This document shows, in pieces, positions 1-8,000 of a stretch of 10,051 nt of DNA (the first letter of the stretch is position 1; every line of letters starts with the position of its first letter). Origin of the DNA: Methylococcaceae bacterium (GTDB taxonomy: Bacteria > Pseudomonadota > Gammaproteobacteria > Methylococcales > Methylococcaceae). The notes under the pieces are model-generated. The model was not told the origin of the DNA. It saw only the letters and a list, made by a program, of their open reading frames with translations, and made no database searches. Position numbers and translations under genes: made by a program. The stretch covers positions 1-10,051 of the forward strand of contig JAJRDJ010000211.1 of the NCBI GenBank assembly GCA_028678445.1. Reading direction: 5' to 3'.

Positions 1-669
1 GCCATCATTCCGCACCCGGATCCTGAATTCCTTCTCGTAGGGTTCGAAATGGATATCCGACGCCCCTTTTTTTATGGCGTCGAGCAGTATCTTGTTCACA
101 AACCGTACGACCGGGGTATCGTCCAGCTCCACCGTCGGCTCGGCGCCGCCCTTGCCGGGTTCGGCCAGGTTCAGGCTGATGGCGTCCAGGTTGACATTCA
201 GGAGTTCCCGGAACGTGGTGTCTGCCGCTTCGACCGCCGCCTCAATCGCCTTGGCCAGCTTGTCTTCCTCCACCACCACGATCTCGACAATCATCCCGGA
301 ATGGAACTTGATCTCCTCGAAAGCCAAATGCTGGGTGGGGTCGGAGACCGCGAGGGACAGCCGGTTGCCGCGCTGAAATAAGGGCAGAACATGATGCTTC
401 ACCAGCAGTTTCTCACTCACCGCCTTGAGCGGGATACACTCGGGCACGACGGCGGCGAGATCGAGCAACGGAACGCCAAATTCCTGTGACACATTGGCAG
501 CTATCTCGAGGCTCTCGAGAGTATGACTGGTGACTAAATAGCTGGACAGAGGCACGTTCTTGCGCGCGGCTTCCGCACAGCAAGCCTGGGCACGAGACTC
601 AGTCAGAAGCCCAAGTTTTACAAGGCTCTGCGCCAAACCGCAAAGCGCGGGCGGGTTTACGGTTGCCAT
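1..669 (-). CDS. pilB: Type IV pilus extension ATPase PilB, N-terminal part (cut by window edge)
   Basis: Only the first 223 residues are in the window; the family is usually about 570 residues, and the catalytic half with Walker A/B and the zinc-binding cysteines lies beyond base 1. I translated this frame by hand: it is open from ATG 669-667 to the edge. Residues about 10-145 form a GspE_N/MshEN-type domain (LVKLGLL at 16-22, LLDL at 68-71, LSLAVSDP at 104-111, a family hallmark). The N2 domain then begins with VVRFVNKILLDAIKKGASDI and FEPYEKEFRIR. FEPYEK, rather than a GspE-like sequence, points to PilB. PilB is the cytoplasmic hexameric motor that powers pilin polymerisation at the inner-membrane platform PilC. 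The gene lies 58 bp behind valS on the same strand, without a visible terminator between. No clear Shine-Dalgarno supports the ATG; an in-frame GTG at 675-673 is an alternative start. Family call is firm. Confidence 0.93.
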   Translation of the reverse strand, partial: MATVNPPALCGLAQSLVKLGLLTESRAQACCAEAARKNVPLSSYLVTSHTLESLEIAANVSQEFGVPLLDLAAVVPECIPLKAVSEKLLVKHHVLPLFQRGNRLSLAVSDPTQHLAFEEIKFHSGMIVEIVVVEEDKLAKAIEAAVEAADTTFRELLNVNLDAISLNLAEPGKGGAEPTVELDDTPVVRFVNKILLDAIKKGASDIHFEPYEKEFRIRVRNDG

Positions 670-727
670 GAGCACATTATCCGGATCCCGGTATGCATCG
701 CTCCGGCTTCAGTCGCAACTGACCGCT

Positions 728-3550
728 TCACAGCACCCTGATCCGTTCCATCTGGGTCTCTAGCTCCGCCAACTTCTGCCGGAGTTCCTGCAGCCGCGCC
801 TTTTCCTTTTCGACCACCGGCAACGGGGCTTTGTCCAGAAAGCCCTGATCGCCCAACTTGCCCGCCAGCCGCGGCAGCTCTTTCTCCAGACGCTGAATCT
901 CCCGGCCGAGGCGGGCCAGTTCGGCCTCCTTGTCAATCAGACCCTGCATCGGGATGAGCACTTTCAGCTCACCCACCAAGGCGATGGCGGACTCCGGCGT
1001 TGTTTCGCCTGGCGCCAGCCAGGTCAGACTTTCGACGCGGCCGATTTTATGGAGATAGTCGCGGCTGGCCTCCAGATAGGCTCGGTCCTGCTCCGAACCA
1101 TTTTCCAGCAATACCGTCAGCGGTTTGCCCGGGGCGATATTCATTTCACCGCGAATCCGGCGGATACCCAAAAGCACGGCCATCACCCAGTCAATAACGG
1201 CCTCGCTGGTAACATCGTCCAGCCGGGGATCGACCTCGGGATAGGGCTCGCGCATGATGGTTGCGCCACCCTTGCCTGCCAGCGGTGCGGCCCGTTGCCA
1301 GATTTCCTCGGTGATATACGGCATGATCGGGTGCGTCAGACGCAAGACTGTCTCCAGCACCTGCGCCAGTGTCTGGCGAGTGCCGCGCTGGAGCGTTGCG
1401 TCCTCGGACTGCAGGCTGACCTTGGCGAGTTCCAGATACCAGTCGCAGTATTCGTTCCAGGTGAATTCGTAGAGACTGCGCGCGGCGAGGTCAAACCGGA
1501 ATTCCTCGAACGCCGCCAGCGTCTCGGCAATGGCCTGGTTGAGCCGCGAACGAATCCAGCGATCCGGCAGGCTGTAAGCCACCTCGCCCGACAGGCCGGC
1601 ATCCTGTCCCTCGGTATTCATCAGCACGAAGCGAGCGGCATTCCACAGCTTGTTGCAGAAATTACGGTAGCCCTCGACGCGTCCCATGTCGAACTTGATG
1701 TCGCGCCCGGTGGAGGCCAGCGAGGCAAAGGTGAAGCGCAGGGCATCGCAGCCATAGGCGGCGATGCCCTCCGGGAATTCCTTGCGGGTGCGTTTCTCGA
1801 TCTTCGCCGCCATCTGCGGCTGCATCAGGCCGGCGACGCGCTTGGCAATGAGTTCATCCAGGGTGGTGCCGTCGATGATGTCCAGCGGGTCCAGCACGTT
1901 GCCCTTGGATTTCGACATTTTCTGTCCTTCGGCATCGCGCACCAAGCCATGCACGTAGACAGTCTTGAACGGCACCTGGGGCGAACCGTCAGGGTGTTTC
2001 ATGAAGTGCAGCGTCATCATGACCATGCGGGCGACCCAGAAGAATATGATGTCGAAGCCGGTGACCAGCACGTCTGTCGGGTGGAAGGTTTCGAGTTCCG
2101 CGGTCTTCTCAGGCCAGCCCAGCGTGGAGAACGTCCACAAAGCCGAGGAGAACCAGGTATCCAGCACATCCTCGTCCTGCCGCAGCGGGATGCCAGCATC
2201 CAGACTATACTTGGACCGCACTTCCGCCTCGTTCCGCCCGACATACACCTGTCCCCGGTCGTCGTACCAGGCCGGGATGCGATGACCCCACCATAATTGG
2301 CGGGAAATGCACCAATCCTGAATGTCGCGCATCCAGGAGAAATAGAGATTCTCATACTGTTGCGGAACGAAGCGGATCCGGCCCTCCTCGACTGCCGCAA
2401 TGGCCGGCCTGGCCAGTGTTTTGGCGTCCACATACCACTGGTCTGTCAGCCAAGGTTCGATAACCGCGCCCGATCGGTCGCCGCGGGGCACTTTCAGCGT
2501 ATGCGGTTCGATCTTCTCGAGCAGGCTCAGCGCTTCAAATTCCTCGACGATCCGCTGGCGCGCCGCGAAACGGTCCACCCCCGCATATTCCACCGGGGCT
2601 GCCTCACCATGGGAGCCGGCATAACCTTCGAAGGTAATGACGGTGAATTCATGCAGAATCCGGGCGTCCCGGTCCAGCACATTGATCAGCGGCAAGTTAT
2701 GGCGCTTGCCGATCTCGTAGTCGTTGAAATCATGGGCGGGCGTGATCTTGACGCAGCCGGTACCAAAGGCCGGATCGACATACTCATCGGCGATGATGGG
2801 GATTTCACGGCCCACGATGGGCAAGTGGATTTTCTGGCCCACCAGATGGCGGTAGCGCTCATCCTCGGGATGCACGGCGACGGCGGTGTCGCCCAGCATG
2901 GTTTCCGGGCGAGTCGTGGCAACCACTAAATACCCTGAACCGCCGGCCAGAGGATAGCGGAAATACCAGAGACTGCCCTTTTCCTCCTCGCTCTGAACTT
3001 CCAGGTCGGAGATGGCGGTGTGCAGCGTCGGGTCCCAGTTCACCAGCCGCTTGCCGCGATAGATAAGACCTTCGTCATACAGCCGGACAAACGCTTCCTG
3101 CACCGCGCGCGACAGCCCCTCGTCCATGGTGAAGCGCTCCCTGCTCCAGTCCACCGAAGACCCCAGGCGTCTGAGCTGGCGGGTGATGGTGCCGCCGGAT
3201 TCCGCCTTCCAGTGCCAGACCTTCTCCAGAAACGACTCGCGTCCGAGATCATGACGAGTGACCTTGTCGGCGGCGAGTTGCCTCTCGACCACCATCTGCG
3301 TCGCGATGCCGGCGTGATCGGTGCCCACCTGCCAGAGGGTATTGCGCCCCTGCATCCGGCGGAAACGGACCAGCGTGTCCATGATGGTGTTGTTGAACCC
3401 GTGTCCCATATGCAGGCTGCCCGTGACATTCGGCGGCGGGATCATGATGCAGAACGGATCGCCACTTCCGGAAGGAGCGAAATAGCCACGGGTTTCCCAG
3501 GTTGAGTACCAGCGTTGTTCGAGGGCGTGGGGTTCGTAGGTCTTTTCCAT
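728..3550 (-). CDS. valS: Valyl-tRNA synthetase (class I)
   Basis: It charges tRNA-Val with valine in the cytoplasm and hydrolyses mischarged Thr-tRNA-Val. The 940-residue length fits the family. Numbered from the chosen start: class I HIGH motif PPPNVTGSLHMGHG at about 38-51; CP1 editing domain with TTRPETMLGD near 212-221 and GTGCVKITPAHDFNDYE near 263-279; KMSKSKGN at about 544-551; anticodon-binding domain after about 640 (NFCNKLWNAARFVLMN); and a C-terminal lysine/glutamate-rich coiled-coil arm over the last 65 or so residues. The frame is open further up to ATG 3577, but the nine extra residues (MHLLPFAIP) are not seen in the family, and MEKTYEP matches the usual N terminus, so I start at 3550. 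Neither start has a clear Shine-Dalgarno. It sits between holC and pilB, the holC-valS order being typical of gammaproteobacteria. No insertion or missing motif was seen. Confidence 0.98.
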   Translation of the reverse strand: MEKTYEPHALEQRWYSTWETRGYFAPSGSGDPFCIMIPPPNVTGSLHMGHGFNNTIMDTLVRFRRMQGRNTLWQVGTDHAGIATQMVVERQLAADKVTRHDLGRESFLEKVWHWKAESGGTITRQLRRLGSSVDWSRERFTMDEGLSRAVQEAFVRLYDEGLIYRGKRLVNWDPTLHTAISDLEVQSEEEKGSLWYFRYPLAGGSGYLVVATTRPETMLGDTAVAVHPEDERYRHLVGQKIHLPIVGREIPIIADEYVDPAFGTGCVKITPAHDFNDYEIGKRHNLPLINVLDRDARILHEFTVITFEGYAGSHGEAAPVEYAGVDRFAARQRIVEEFEALSLLEKIEPHTLKVPRGDRSGAVIEPWLTDQWYVDAKTLARPAIAAVEEGRIRFVPQQYENLYFSWMRDIQDWCISRQLWWGHRIPAWYDDRGQVYVGRNEAEVRSKYSLDAGIPLRQDEDVLDTWFSSALWTFSTLGWPEKTAELETFHPTDVLVTGFDIIFFWVARMVMMTLHFMKHPDGSPQVPFKTVYVHGLVRDAEGQKMSKSKGNVLDPLDIIDGTTLDELIAKRVAGLMQPQMAAKIEKRTRKEFPEGIAAYGCDALRFTFASLASTGRDIKFDMGRVEGYRNFCNKLWNAARFVLMNTEGQDAGLSGEVAYSLPDRWIRSRLNQAIAETLAAFEEFRFDLAARSLYEFTWNEYCDWYLELAKVSLQSEDATLQRGTRQTLAQVLETVLRLTHPIMPYITEEIWQRAAPLAGKGGATIMREPYPEVDPRLDDVTSEAVIDWVMAVLLGIRRIRGEMNIAPGKPLTVLLENGSEQDRAYLEASRDYLHKIGRVESLTWLAPGETTPESAIALVGELKVLIPMQGLIDKEAELARLGREIQRLEKELPRLAGKLGDQGFLDKAPLPVVEKEKARLQELRQKLAELETQMERIRVL

Positions 3551-3623
3551 GGGTATCGCGAAAGGCAACAGGTGCATGCGCTGGGTTGCGAAGAGAGGGT
3601 GATGTCAATCAAATATTTGGGTT

Positions 3624-3650
3624 GGCCTGACCCGGATCATGCATCAGGCC
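3624..3650 (-). repeat. Inverted repeat at the holC-valS junction
   Basis: Two perfect 7-base arms, GGCCTGA (3624-3630) and TCAGGCC (3644-3650), enclose a 13-base loop that contains the holC stop codon (3639-3637). In the mRNA this gives a stem with a rather large loop. About 4 bases after the stem on the transcribed strand comes an AT-rich stretch with a 10-bp palindrome, CAAATATTTG (3610-3619). There is no uridine run directly after the stem, so it is not a standard intrinsic terminator. It might be an mRNA processing or stabilising hairpin, or a weak attenuator ahead of valS. The role is inference; only the symmetry is seen. Confidence 0.4.
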
Positions 3651-4074
3651 GGTCGAGTTGATGGGTGGTAATGGCATGGCCCTGGGCCTGATATTGCTTG
3701 TACCGCTCCCGGCCTGCCCGCCTGATGGCCGCATCCTGATCCACCAGTTCGGCGACCCGGTCGAATGCCTCGAAACCCTCGGGCATGGTCATCCCCATGT
3801 TCACCAGTACATCCCGCGAGCCTTCGGGAGGCGGTTCGTGACCAATGATGACCGGGGCTTCGGCCTTCGGCGTTCCTGCAAGTTCATGGGGAACGAAGCT
3901 GCCTTGCCGGAAAGTCCACAAGAGATCGTCAAACTGTCGGGTTTCCTCGGCCGAATCGGTCTTCAGATACAAGCTGTGCCCCTGCCTGAAGGCCTTCTCG
4001 ATGAGCTTGCAGGCAGTGAGCCGACGCGTGTGCGGGTCACGGCCCGGAAGAATGTAAAAATCAACGCGGGTCAT
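3637..4074 (-). CDS. holC: DNA polymerase III, chi subunit
   Basis: Chi is the clamp-loader accessory subunit that, with psi (HolD), links the replicase to single-stranded DNA-binding protein on the lagging strand. The 145-residue product fits the family (E. coli chi is 147 residues). Visible hallmarks are the N-terminal strand RVDFYIL (3-9), the helix with ACKLIEKAFRQGH (21-33), FDDLLWTF (48-55), SFVPHELAG (59-67), the APVIIG strand (73-78) and the C-terminal RERYKQYQAQGH (122-133). The start ATG (4074-4072) overlaps the pepA stop as ATGA, and AGGA lies four bases before it (4082-4079) inside the pepA end, so translation is probably coupled to pepA. Position between pepA and valS is the classic gammaproteobacterial arrangement. 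The last residues (about 137-145) are a poorly conserved tail. No sign of damage. Confidence 0.96.
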   Translation of the reverse strand: MTRVDFYILPGRDPHTRRLTACKLIEKAFRQGHSLYLKTDSAEETRQFDDLLWTFRQGSFVPHELAGTPKAEAPVIIGHEPPPEGSRDVLVNMGMTMPEGFEAFDRVAELVDQDAAIRRAGRERYKQYQAQGHAITTHQLDRPDA

Positions 4075-5561
4075 TGCGTCCTATCGATCAGGTACTGCAC
4101 CAGCAGGGGCACCGGGCGGCCCGTGGCGCCTTTATCGGCGCCGGATTTCCAAGCGGTGCCGGCGATGTCAACATGCGCCCAAGGAAAGTCCTTGGCGAAC
4201 CTGGACAGGAAACAGGCGGCTGTCACGCTGCCGCCATCGGGACCCCCGATGTTCGCCACATCGGCAAAATTGGATTTCATCTGCTCCTGGTATTCCTCCC
4301 AGAGCGGCATGCGCCAGACACGATCGAAGGCCGTGTCCCCCGCCGCGGTCACGGCAGCCGCCAATTCCTCGTTATTGCTCCAAAGACCGCTCGGATGCCT
4401 CCCGAGCGCGACGACGCAGGCGCCGGTCAAGGTCGCCACATCGATCACTGCGGCGGGTTCATAACGCTTGGCATAAGTCAGCACGTCGCAGAGCAGCAGC
4501 CGGCCCTCGGCGTCGGTGTTGAGAATTTCGATGGTGGTGCCTGCCATGCTCTTGACGATGTCTCCCGGCTTGTTCGCAGTACCGGACGGTAGATTCTCCG
4601 AGGCGGGCACCAGCCCCACCACGTTCAGTGGCAACTGCAATTCGGCGACCGCCAGGAGCGCCCCGATCACGCCGGCGCCGCCGCACATGTCGTATTTCAT
4701 CTCGTCCATGTTCGCCGCCGGCTTGATGGAAATACCGCCGGCATCGAAAGTGAGACCCTTGCCGATCAACACATAGGGCGGCGTCTTGGCGGCAGTGCCC
4801 GAATATTCCATTACGATGAGACGTGCCGGCTCATCGCTGCCCCGGGAGACAGAGAGGAACGCACCCATCCCCAGCACCTCGAGATCTTTTTCGACGAGCA
4901 CCTTCACCTTGAGCTTTTTATGGTGCTTGCCGACGCGCTCGGCCTGTTCCGCCAGATGGGTGGGCGTACAGACGTTACCGGGCTGATTGGCGAGATCCTT
5001 CGCCAGCTTGACGCCCTGCGCGATGGCCCGCCCCTGCTCAATCGCCGTTTTCGCCATGGCCAGGGCAGTCTCATCGTTCACCAGGAAATACAATTTGTTC
5101 AGCTTCGTCTTGTGGTTCCCCGGCTCACTCTTGCAGTCGGTAAAGCGGTAAAGTGAGGCGTCGAGCGTTTCGATGCTCTGGCGGATATTCCAGGCGAAAT
5201 CACGCCCCTGAACTTCCGCTTCGGGCAAGGCAGACACCGCCTGTTTGGCATTAACGTCCTTCAGCGCCTTGGCCGCCGCGGCCAGCGCCTTGCGATAGGC
5301 GGCGGGATTGAGCTCCTCCTTCTTGCCGAGGCCCACCAGAATGACTCGCTCGATGTCCTCCAGAGGCGTATGCGGGATGACGAGCACATCGCCCGGCTTG
5401 CCCTCGATGTCGTCGCGCTTCAGTAATTTCTCCAGTAGACCGTCCAGCCGGGCATCCAGCATGACGGCTGACGGGGTGAGTTTGCGTTTCTGATAGAAAC
5501 CTCCCACGAAACAGGGGGTGACGAGACTCTCGACGTATTCGGATTTGGTCTGGTAGTCCAT
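4071..5561 (-). CDS. pepA: Cytosol (leucyl) aminopeptidase A, M17 family
   Basis: A two-metal aminopeptidase that releases N-terminal residues from peptides; in E. coli the same protein also binds DNA as a cofactor in XerCD plasmid-dimer resolution and in carAB control, and whether this one does is unknown. At 496 residues it has full length. The N-terminal macro-like domain covers about 1-165 and the catalytic domain about 170-496. The metal and active-site residues are all present at positions two lower than in E. coli PepA: K268, D273, K280, D291, D350 and E352, with R354 as the catalytic arginine (motifs GKGLTFDAGGISIKP and NTDAEGRL). The start MDYQTKSEYVESLVTPC agrees with family N termini, although no strong Shine-Dalgarno precedes it. 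It is the first gene of the leftward unit, overlaps holC by four bases, and is divergent from lptF. Confidence 0.97.
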   Translation of the reverse strand: MDYQTKSEYVESLVTPCFVGGFYQKRKLTPSAVMLDARLDGLLEKLLKRDDIEGKPGDVLVIPHTPLEDIERVILVGLGKKEELNPAAYRKALAAAAKALKDVNAKQAVSALPEAEVQGRDFAWNIRQSIETLDASLYRFTDCKSEPGNHKTKLNKLYFLVNDETALAMAKTAIEQGRAIAQGVKLAKDLANQPGNVCTPTHLAEQAERVGKHHKKLKVKVLVEKDLEVLGMGAFLSVSRGSDEPARLIVMEYSGTAAKTPPYVLIGKGLTFDAGGISIKPAANMDEMKYDMCGGAGVIGALLAVAELQLPLNVVGLVPASENLPSGTANKPGDIVKSMAGTTIEILNTDAEGRLLLCDVLTYAKRYEPAAVIDVATLTGACVVALGRHPSGLWSNNEELAAAVTAAGDTAFDRVWRMPLWEEYQEQMKSNFADVANIGGPDGGSVTAACFLSRFAKDFPWAHVDIAGTAWKSGADKGATGRPVPLLVQYLIDRTQ

Positions 5562-5787
5562 AGTAAACTGTGCTGGTTGGAGTTCAGATAATCAGGTTCA
5601 TTGCTGAAGGCGAAAAACCCGGCGAAGGCTCATACTGGAAATTCAACGCTCCAAAGAATAACAAGGTATCGGGCGAGACGTCCAAACGCAACTACTCACT
5701 GCCACAGGGGACGAAGCCACAAAGTCCGCTTGCGAACCTTCCCTACATCAGATACTGCACAACCGAACCATCCCCAGCATATCCCTC
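5562..5787. promoter_or_regulatory. Divergent intergenic region between pepA and lptF
   Basis: This 226-bp gap must hold the promoters for both the leftward pepA unit and the rightward lptFG unit, because both genes start here in opposite directions. It is visibly more AT-rich than the flanking genes. For lptF the best guess is TTGCGA (5730-5735) with GATACT (5751-5756), a spacer of 15, which is weak. For pepA, GATTAT and TATGAG hexamers occur on the minus strand, but no convincing -35 partner was found. No clear operator palindrome was recognised. The function as a promoter region follows from gene layout; the exact elements are uncertain. Confidence 0.5.
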
Positions 5788-6930
5788 ATGAGCCAGTCCC
5801 GATCCACCCCGACGCGCCGCTACCGCCGGTTTCCGCTAACCGTGGTCGACCGCATGATCGCCTGGGAACTCACAAAAACCCTGGTCTCCATCCTCCTGGT
5901 GCTGGTCACCATCATTGTCAGCCGAAAGTTTCTGGACATACTGACCAAGGCCATCGAAGGCGAGGTTTCCGCCGACATCGTTTTTTCACTCATCGGCCTG
6001 AAAACCCTGACAGCGACCGCCATCCTGATCCCCCCCTCCTTATTCATGGCGATTCTCACCGTCACCGGCCGCATGTACCGTGACCATGAAATGTCCATAC
6101 TGGCGTCAGCCGGCATCGGTGCCAAGCGTCTCTACCGGGCCTTGAACTGGGTCATCATTCCCGTGTTCTTCCTGTCCGGCTATCTGTCACTGATGGTCAT
6201 GCCGTGGAGCGAGCGGCATATCCAGACACTCATCCTGCGCGACGTGGAAACCCACGATATCCGCGGCATCAAGGCCGGCCGGTTCAATGAGTTCAGCTCC
6301 GGCGATGTTGTGCTGTATGCGGAGGAAATGGACGAAAACCGTGAGATGCGCAACATCTTTGTGCAAAGTCGGCAGAACGCCAGCACCGGCGTGGTAATCG
6401 CCGAACGGGGTCGCTTGCACAAGGCGGAAAACGGCGACAACTTTGTCATACTGAATGACGGACGGCGTTACCAGGGCATCCCCGGGTTAGCGGACTATGT
6501 CATCAGCGAGTTTGGCGAATACGGGGTGCGCATCAGCGGTCCGGAAGAGGTTTCGGCCGCGCTGAAACGGGAGGCCACCGACTCCTGGCAACTCTTCATC
6601 AACCGGACCCCCCCGGAGCTGGCCGAACTTCAAAAACGCGTTACCATCCCCCTGGGCGTTATCGCACTGTCACTCTTGGCCGTGCCGCTGGCACGGGTTT
6701 CGCCCCGCCAGGGACCCTATGGCAATGTCTTCTCGGCATTTCTGATCTACATCATTTACGAAAATGCCCAGAAAATTTCACAAGGGATGCTGATGACCGG
6801 CAAGATACCGCCCTGGATCGCCTATACGGCCATTTATGGGCTCCTAATGCTCATCACCTTGGCGCTGTTTCTCAAGAACCTGGGGCCACGCTGGGTCCGG
6901 CACGCACTGGGCTTGAGGGTGCGGACATGA
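5788..6930 (+). CDS. lptF: LPS export ABC transporter permease LptF
   Basis: One of two membrane subunits of LptB2FG, which pulls lipopolysaccharide out of the inner membrane and passes it to LptC/LptA for transport to the outer membrane. The 380-residue product has the YjgP/YjgQ layout: three N-terminal membrane segments (about 30-48, 63-92, 118-139), a periplasmic beta-jellyroll-type domain (about 140-280), and three C-terminal segments (about 284-303, 311-329, 342-362). The cytoplasmic coupling stretch YRDHEMSILASAGIGAKR (97-114) and KRVTIPLG (283-290) are characteristic. The start is uncertain: residues 1-22 are an arginine-rich extension without a Shine-Dalgarno, and M23 (5854) is an alternative, but VDR just before M23 resembles the start of many LptF proteins, so I keep 5788. 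It overlaps lptG by ATGA and has a stronger LptF than LptG resemblance by order and sequence. Confidence 0.95.
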   Translation: MSQSRSTPTRRYRRFPLTVVDRMIAWELTKTLVSILLVLVTIIVSRKFLDILTKAIEGEVSADIVFSLIGLKTLTATAILIPPSLFMAILTVTGRMYRDHEMSILASAGIGAKRLYRALNWVIIPVFFLSGYLSLMVMPWSERHIQTLILRDVETHDIRGIKAGRFNEFSSGDVVLYAEEMDENREMRNIFVQSRQNASTGVVIAERGRLHKAENGDNFVILNDGRRYQGIPGLADYVISEFGEYGVRISGPEEVSAALKREATDSWQLFINRTPPELAELQKRVTIPLGVIALSLLAVPLARVSPRQGPYGNVFSAFLIYIIYENAQKISQGMLMTGKIPPWIAYTAIYGLLMLITLALFLKNLGPRWVRHALGLRVRT

Positions 6931-8000
6931 TCCGCAGTCTCGACTGGTATATTGCCAAGGAAGTCATCAAAGGTTCCCTGGTGGCCATTCTGGTGCTGCT
7001 GGCGCTTCTGACCTTCTTCAGCTTTGCCGACGAACTGGGCGACGTGGGCAAGGGCGATTATGGCATCCGGCAAATCTTCAAATATCTCGGGCTTACCTTG
7101 CCCCGCAATTTTTATGAACTGCTGCCACCGGCCGCCTTGGTCGGCAGCCTGGTCACCCTAGGGGCTCTCGCCAACAACCGGGAACTCGTTGCCATGCAAG
7201 CCGCCGGCATATCGCGCGCGCGCATCATTGCCGCGGTCCTGCTCGGCGGACTGTTCCTCCTCACGCTCTCGGTGACCGTCGGCGAGCTGATCGCGCCGCC
7301 CTCCGAACGCGCCGCGCAAAACCTCAAATCCATCGCGCAAAGCAAGCAGGTAACCTCGCGGTCCCGCTACGGGTTCTGGGTACGGGATGGCGATATCTTC
7401 ATCAACATCCGCGTCATGAACAAACCAAAAAGCCTCGGCGACATCAGTATTTACGATGTCAACCCGCAAAAGCGACTGACGCAAGCGACCCATGCCGATC
7501 AGGCGATTCATGACGGTATCCACTGGAATCTCAAGGGCATACGCACCAGCCTGTTCCCAGAGGGACAGGTCACCACCAACAGCAAGGAAGAAGCCGACTG
7601 GTCATCGGTGCTGGCGCCGGAACTGCTGAATGCCTTCGTCATCCGCCCCGAGAACCTGTCCGTGATGGAGCTTTACCACTACACCCAATATCTCAGGGAA
7701 AACGCTCAGCAATCCATGTTGGTCGAGCAGGCCTTTTGGGGGCGGCTGGTCAATCCCTTTGTGACGCTGGTCATGCTCATGGTCGCGGTGCCTTTCGTGC
7801 TGACGGTGCGGCGCGAGGTCGGCACCGGACAACGCATCGTCGCGGGAGCCGTGATTGGCCTGGGCTTTCATTTGTTTGACAAGATGTTCGGGCACCTCGG
7901 CCTGATTTACGATCTCAACCCGCTGTTCTCCGTCTCCTTCCCGGCCCTGTTGGCGCTCACTGTGGTTATGGCGGTGCTGTGGCTAATGCGCACGGCCTGA
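6927..8000 (+). CDS. lptG: LPS export ABC transporter permease LptG
   Basis: Partner of LptF in the inner-membrane LPS extractor. The 357 residues align to E. coli LptG without gaps over the first transmembrane segment (YIAKEVIKG against YIGKTIFTT), and share ALVGSLVTLGALANNRELVAMQAAGI (69-94, the coupling-helix region that contacts LptB), GDISIYD (171-177) and FGHLGLIYDL (321-330). Membrane segments lie at about 15-33, 63-81, 99-121, 272-292, 302-318 and 334-354, with the periplasmic jellyroll between. GAGGG (6915-6919), seven bases before the ATG, is a good Shine-Dalgarno inside lptF, and the genes overlap by ATGA, so the pair is one translationally coupled unit. Oddity: the lysines K34, K40 and K41 of E. 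coli LptG are S32, G38 and D39 here. lptB, lptA and lptC are not in the window, as is usual for this locus. Confidence 0.96.
   Translation: MIRSLDWYIAKEVIKGSLVAILVLLALLTFFSFADELGDVGKGDYGIRQIFKYLGLTLPRNFYELLPPAALVGSLVTLGALANNRELVAMQAAGISRARIIAAVLLGGLFLLTLSVTVGELIAPPSERAAQNLKSIAQSKQVTSRSRYGFWVRDGDIFINIRVMNKPKSLGDISIYDVNPQKRLTQATHADQAIHDGIHWNLKGIRTSLFPEGQVTTNSKEEADWSSVLAPELLNAFVIRPENLSVMELYHYTQYLRENAQQSMLVEQAFWGRLVNPFVTLVMLMVAVPFVLTVRREVGTGQRIVAGAVIGLGFHLFDKMFGHLGLIYDLNPLFSVSFPALLALTVVMAVLWLMRTA

Noticed and set aside
1049..2296. 415-codon open frame on the plus strand, opposite valS
   Set aside because: It lies entirely antisense to the conserved valS gene, has no recognisable domain, and long antisense frames are expected opposite GC-rich genes.
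3551..3577. Longer valS start adding nine residues from ATG 3577
   Set aside because: The added MHLLPFAIP has no counterpart in the family and no ribosome binding site; MEKTYEP is the standard N terminus.
3603..3608. Perfect TTGACA on the minus strand upstream of valS as a -35 box
   Set aside because: At spacers of 16-18 the facing hexamers (such as CCCAGC at 3585-3580) bear no resemblance to TATAAT, so a sigma-70 promoter is not supported.
3658..4464. 268-codon open frame on the plus strand across holC and the end of pepA
   Set aside because: Antisense shadow spanning two well-supported genes; no family features and no ribosome binding site.
5570..5791. 73-codon frame beginning with GTG that fills the pepA-lptF gap and ends in an ATGA overlap with lptF
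   Set aside because: No Shine-Dalgarno, no recognisable motif, low-complexity polar sequence, and the area is needed for two divergent promoters. The ATGA overlap is probably chance; conservation in relatives would be needed to revive it.
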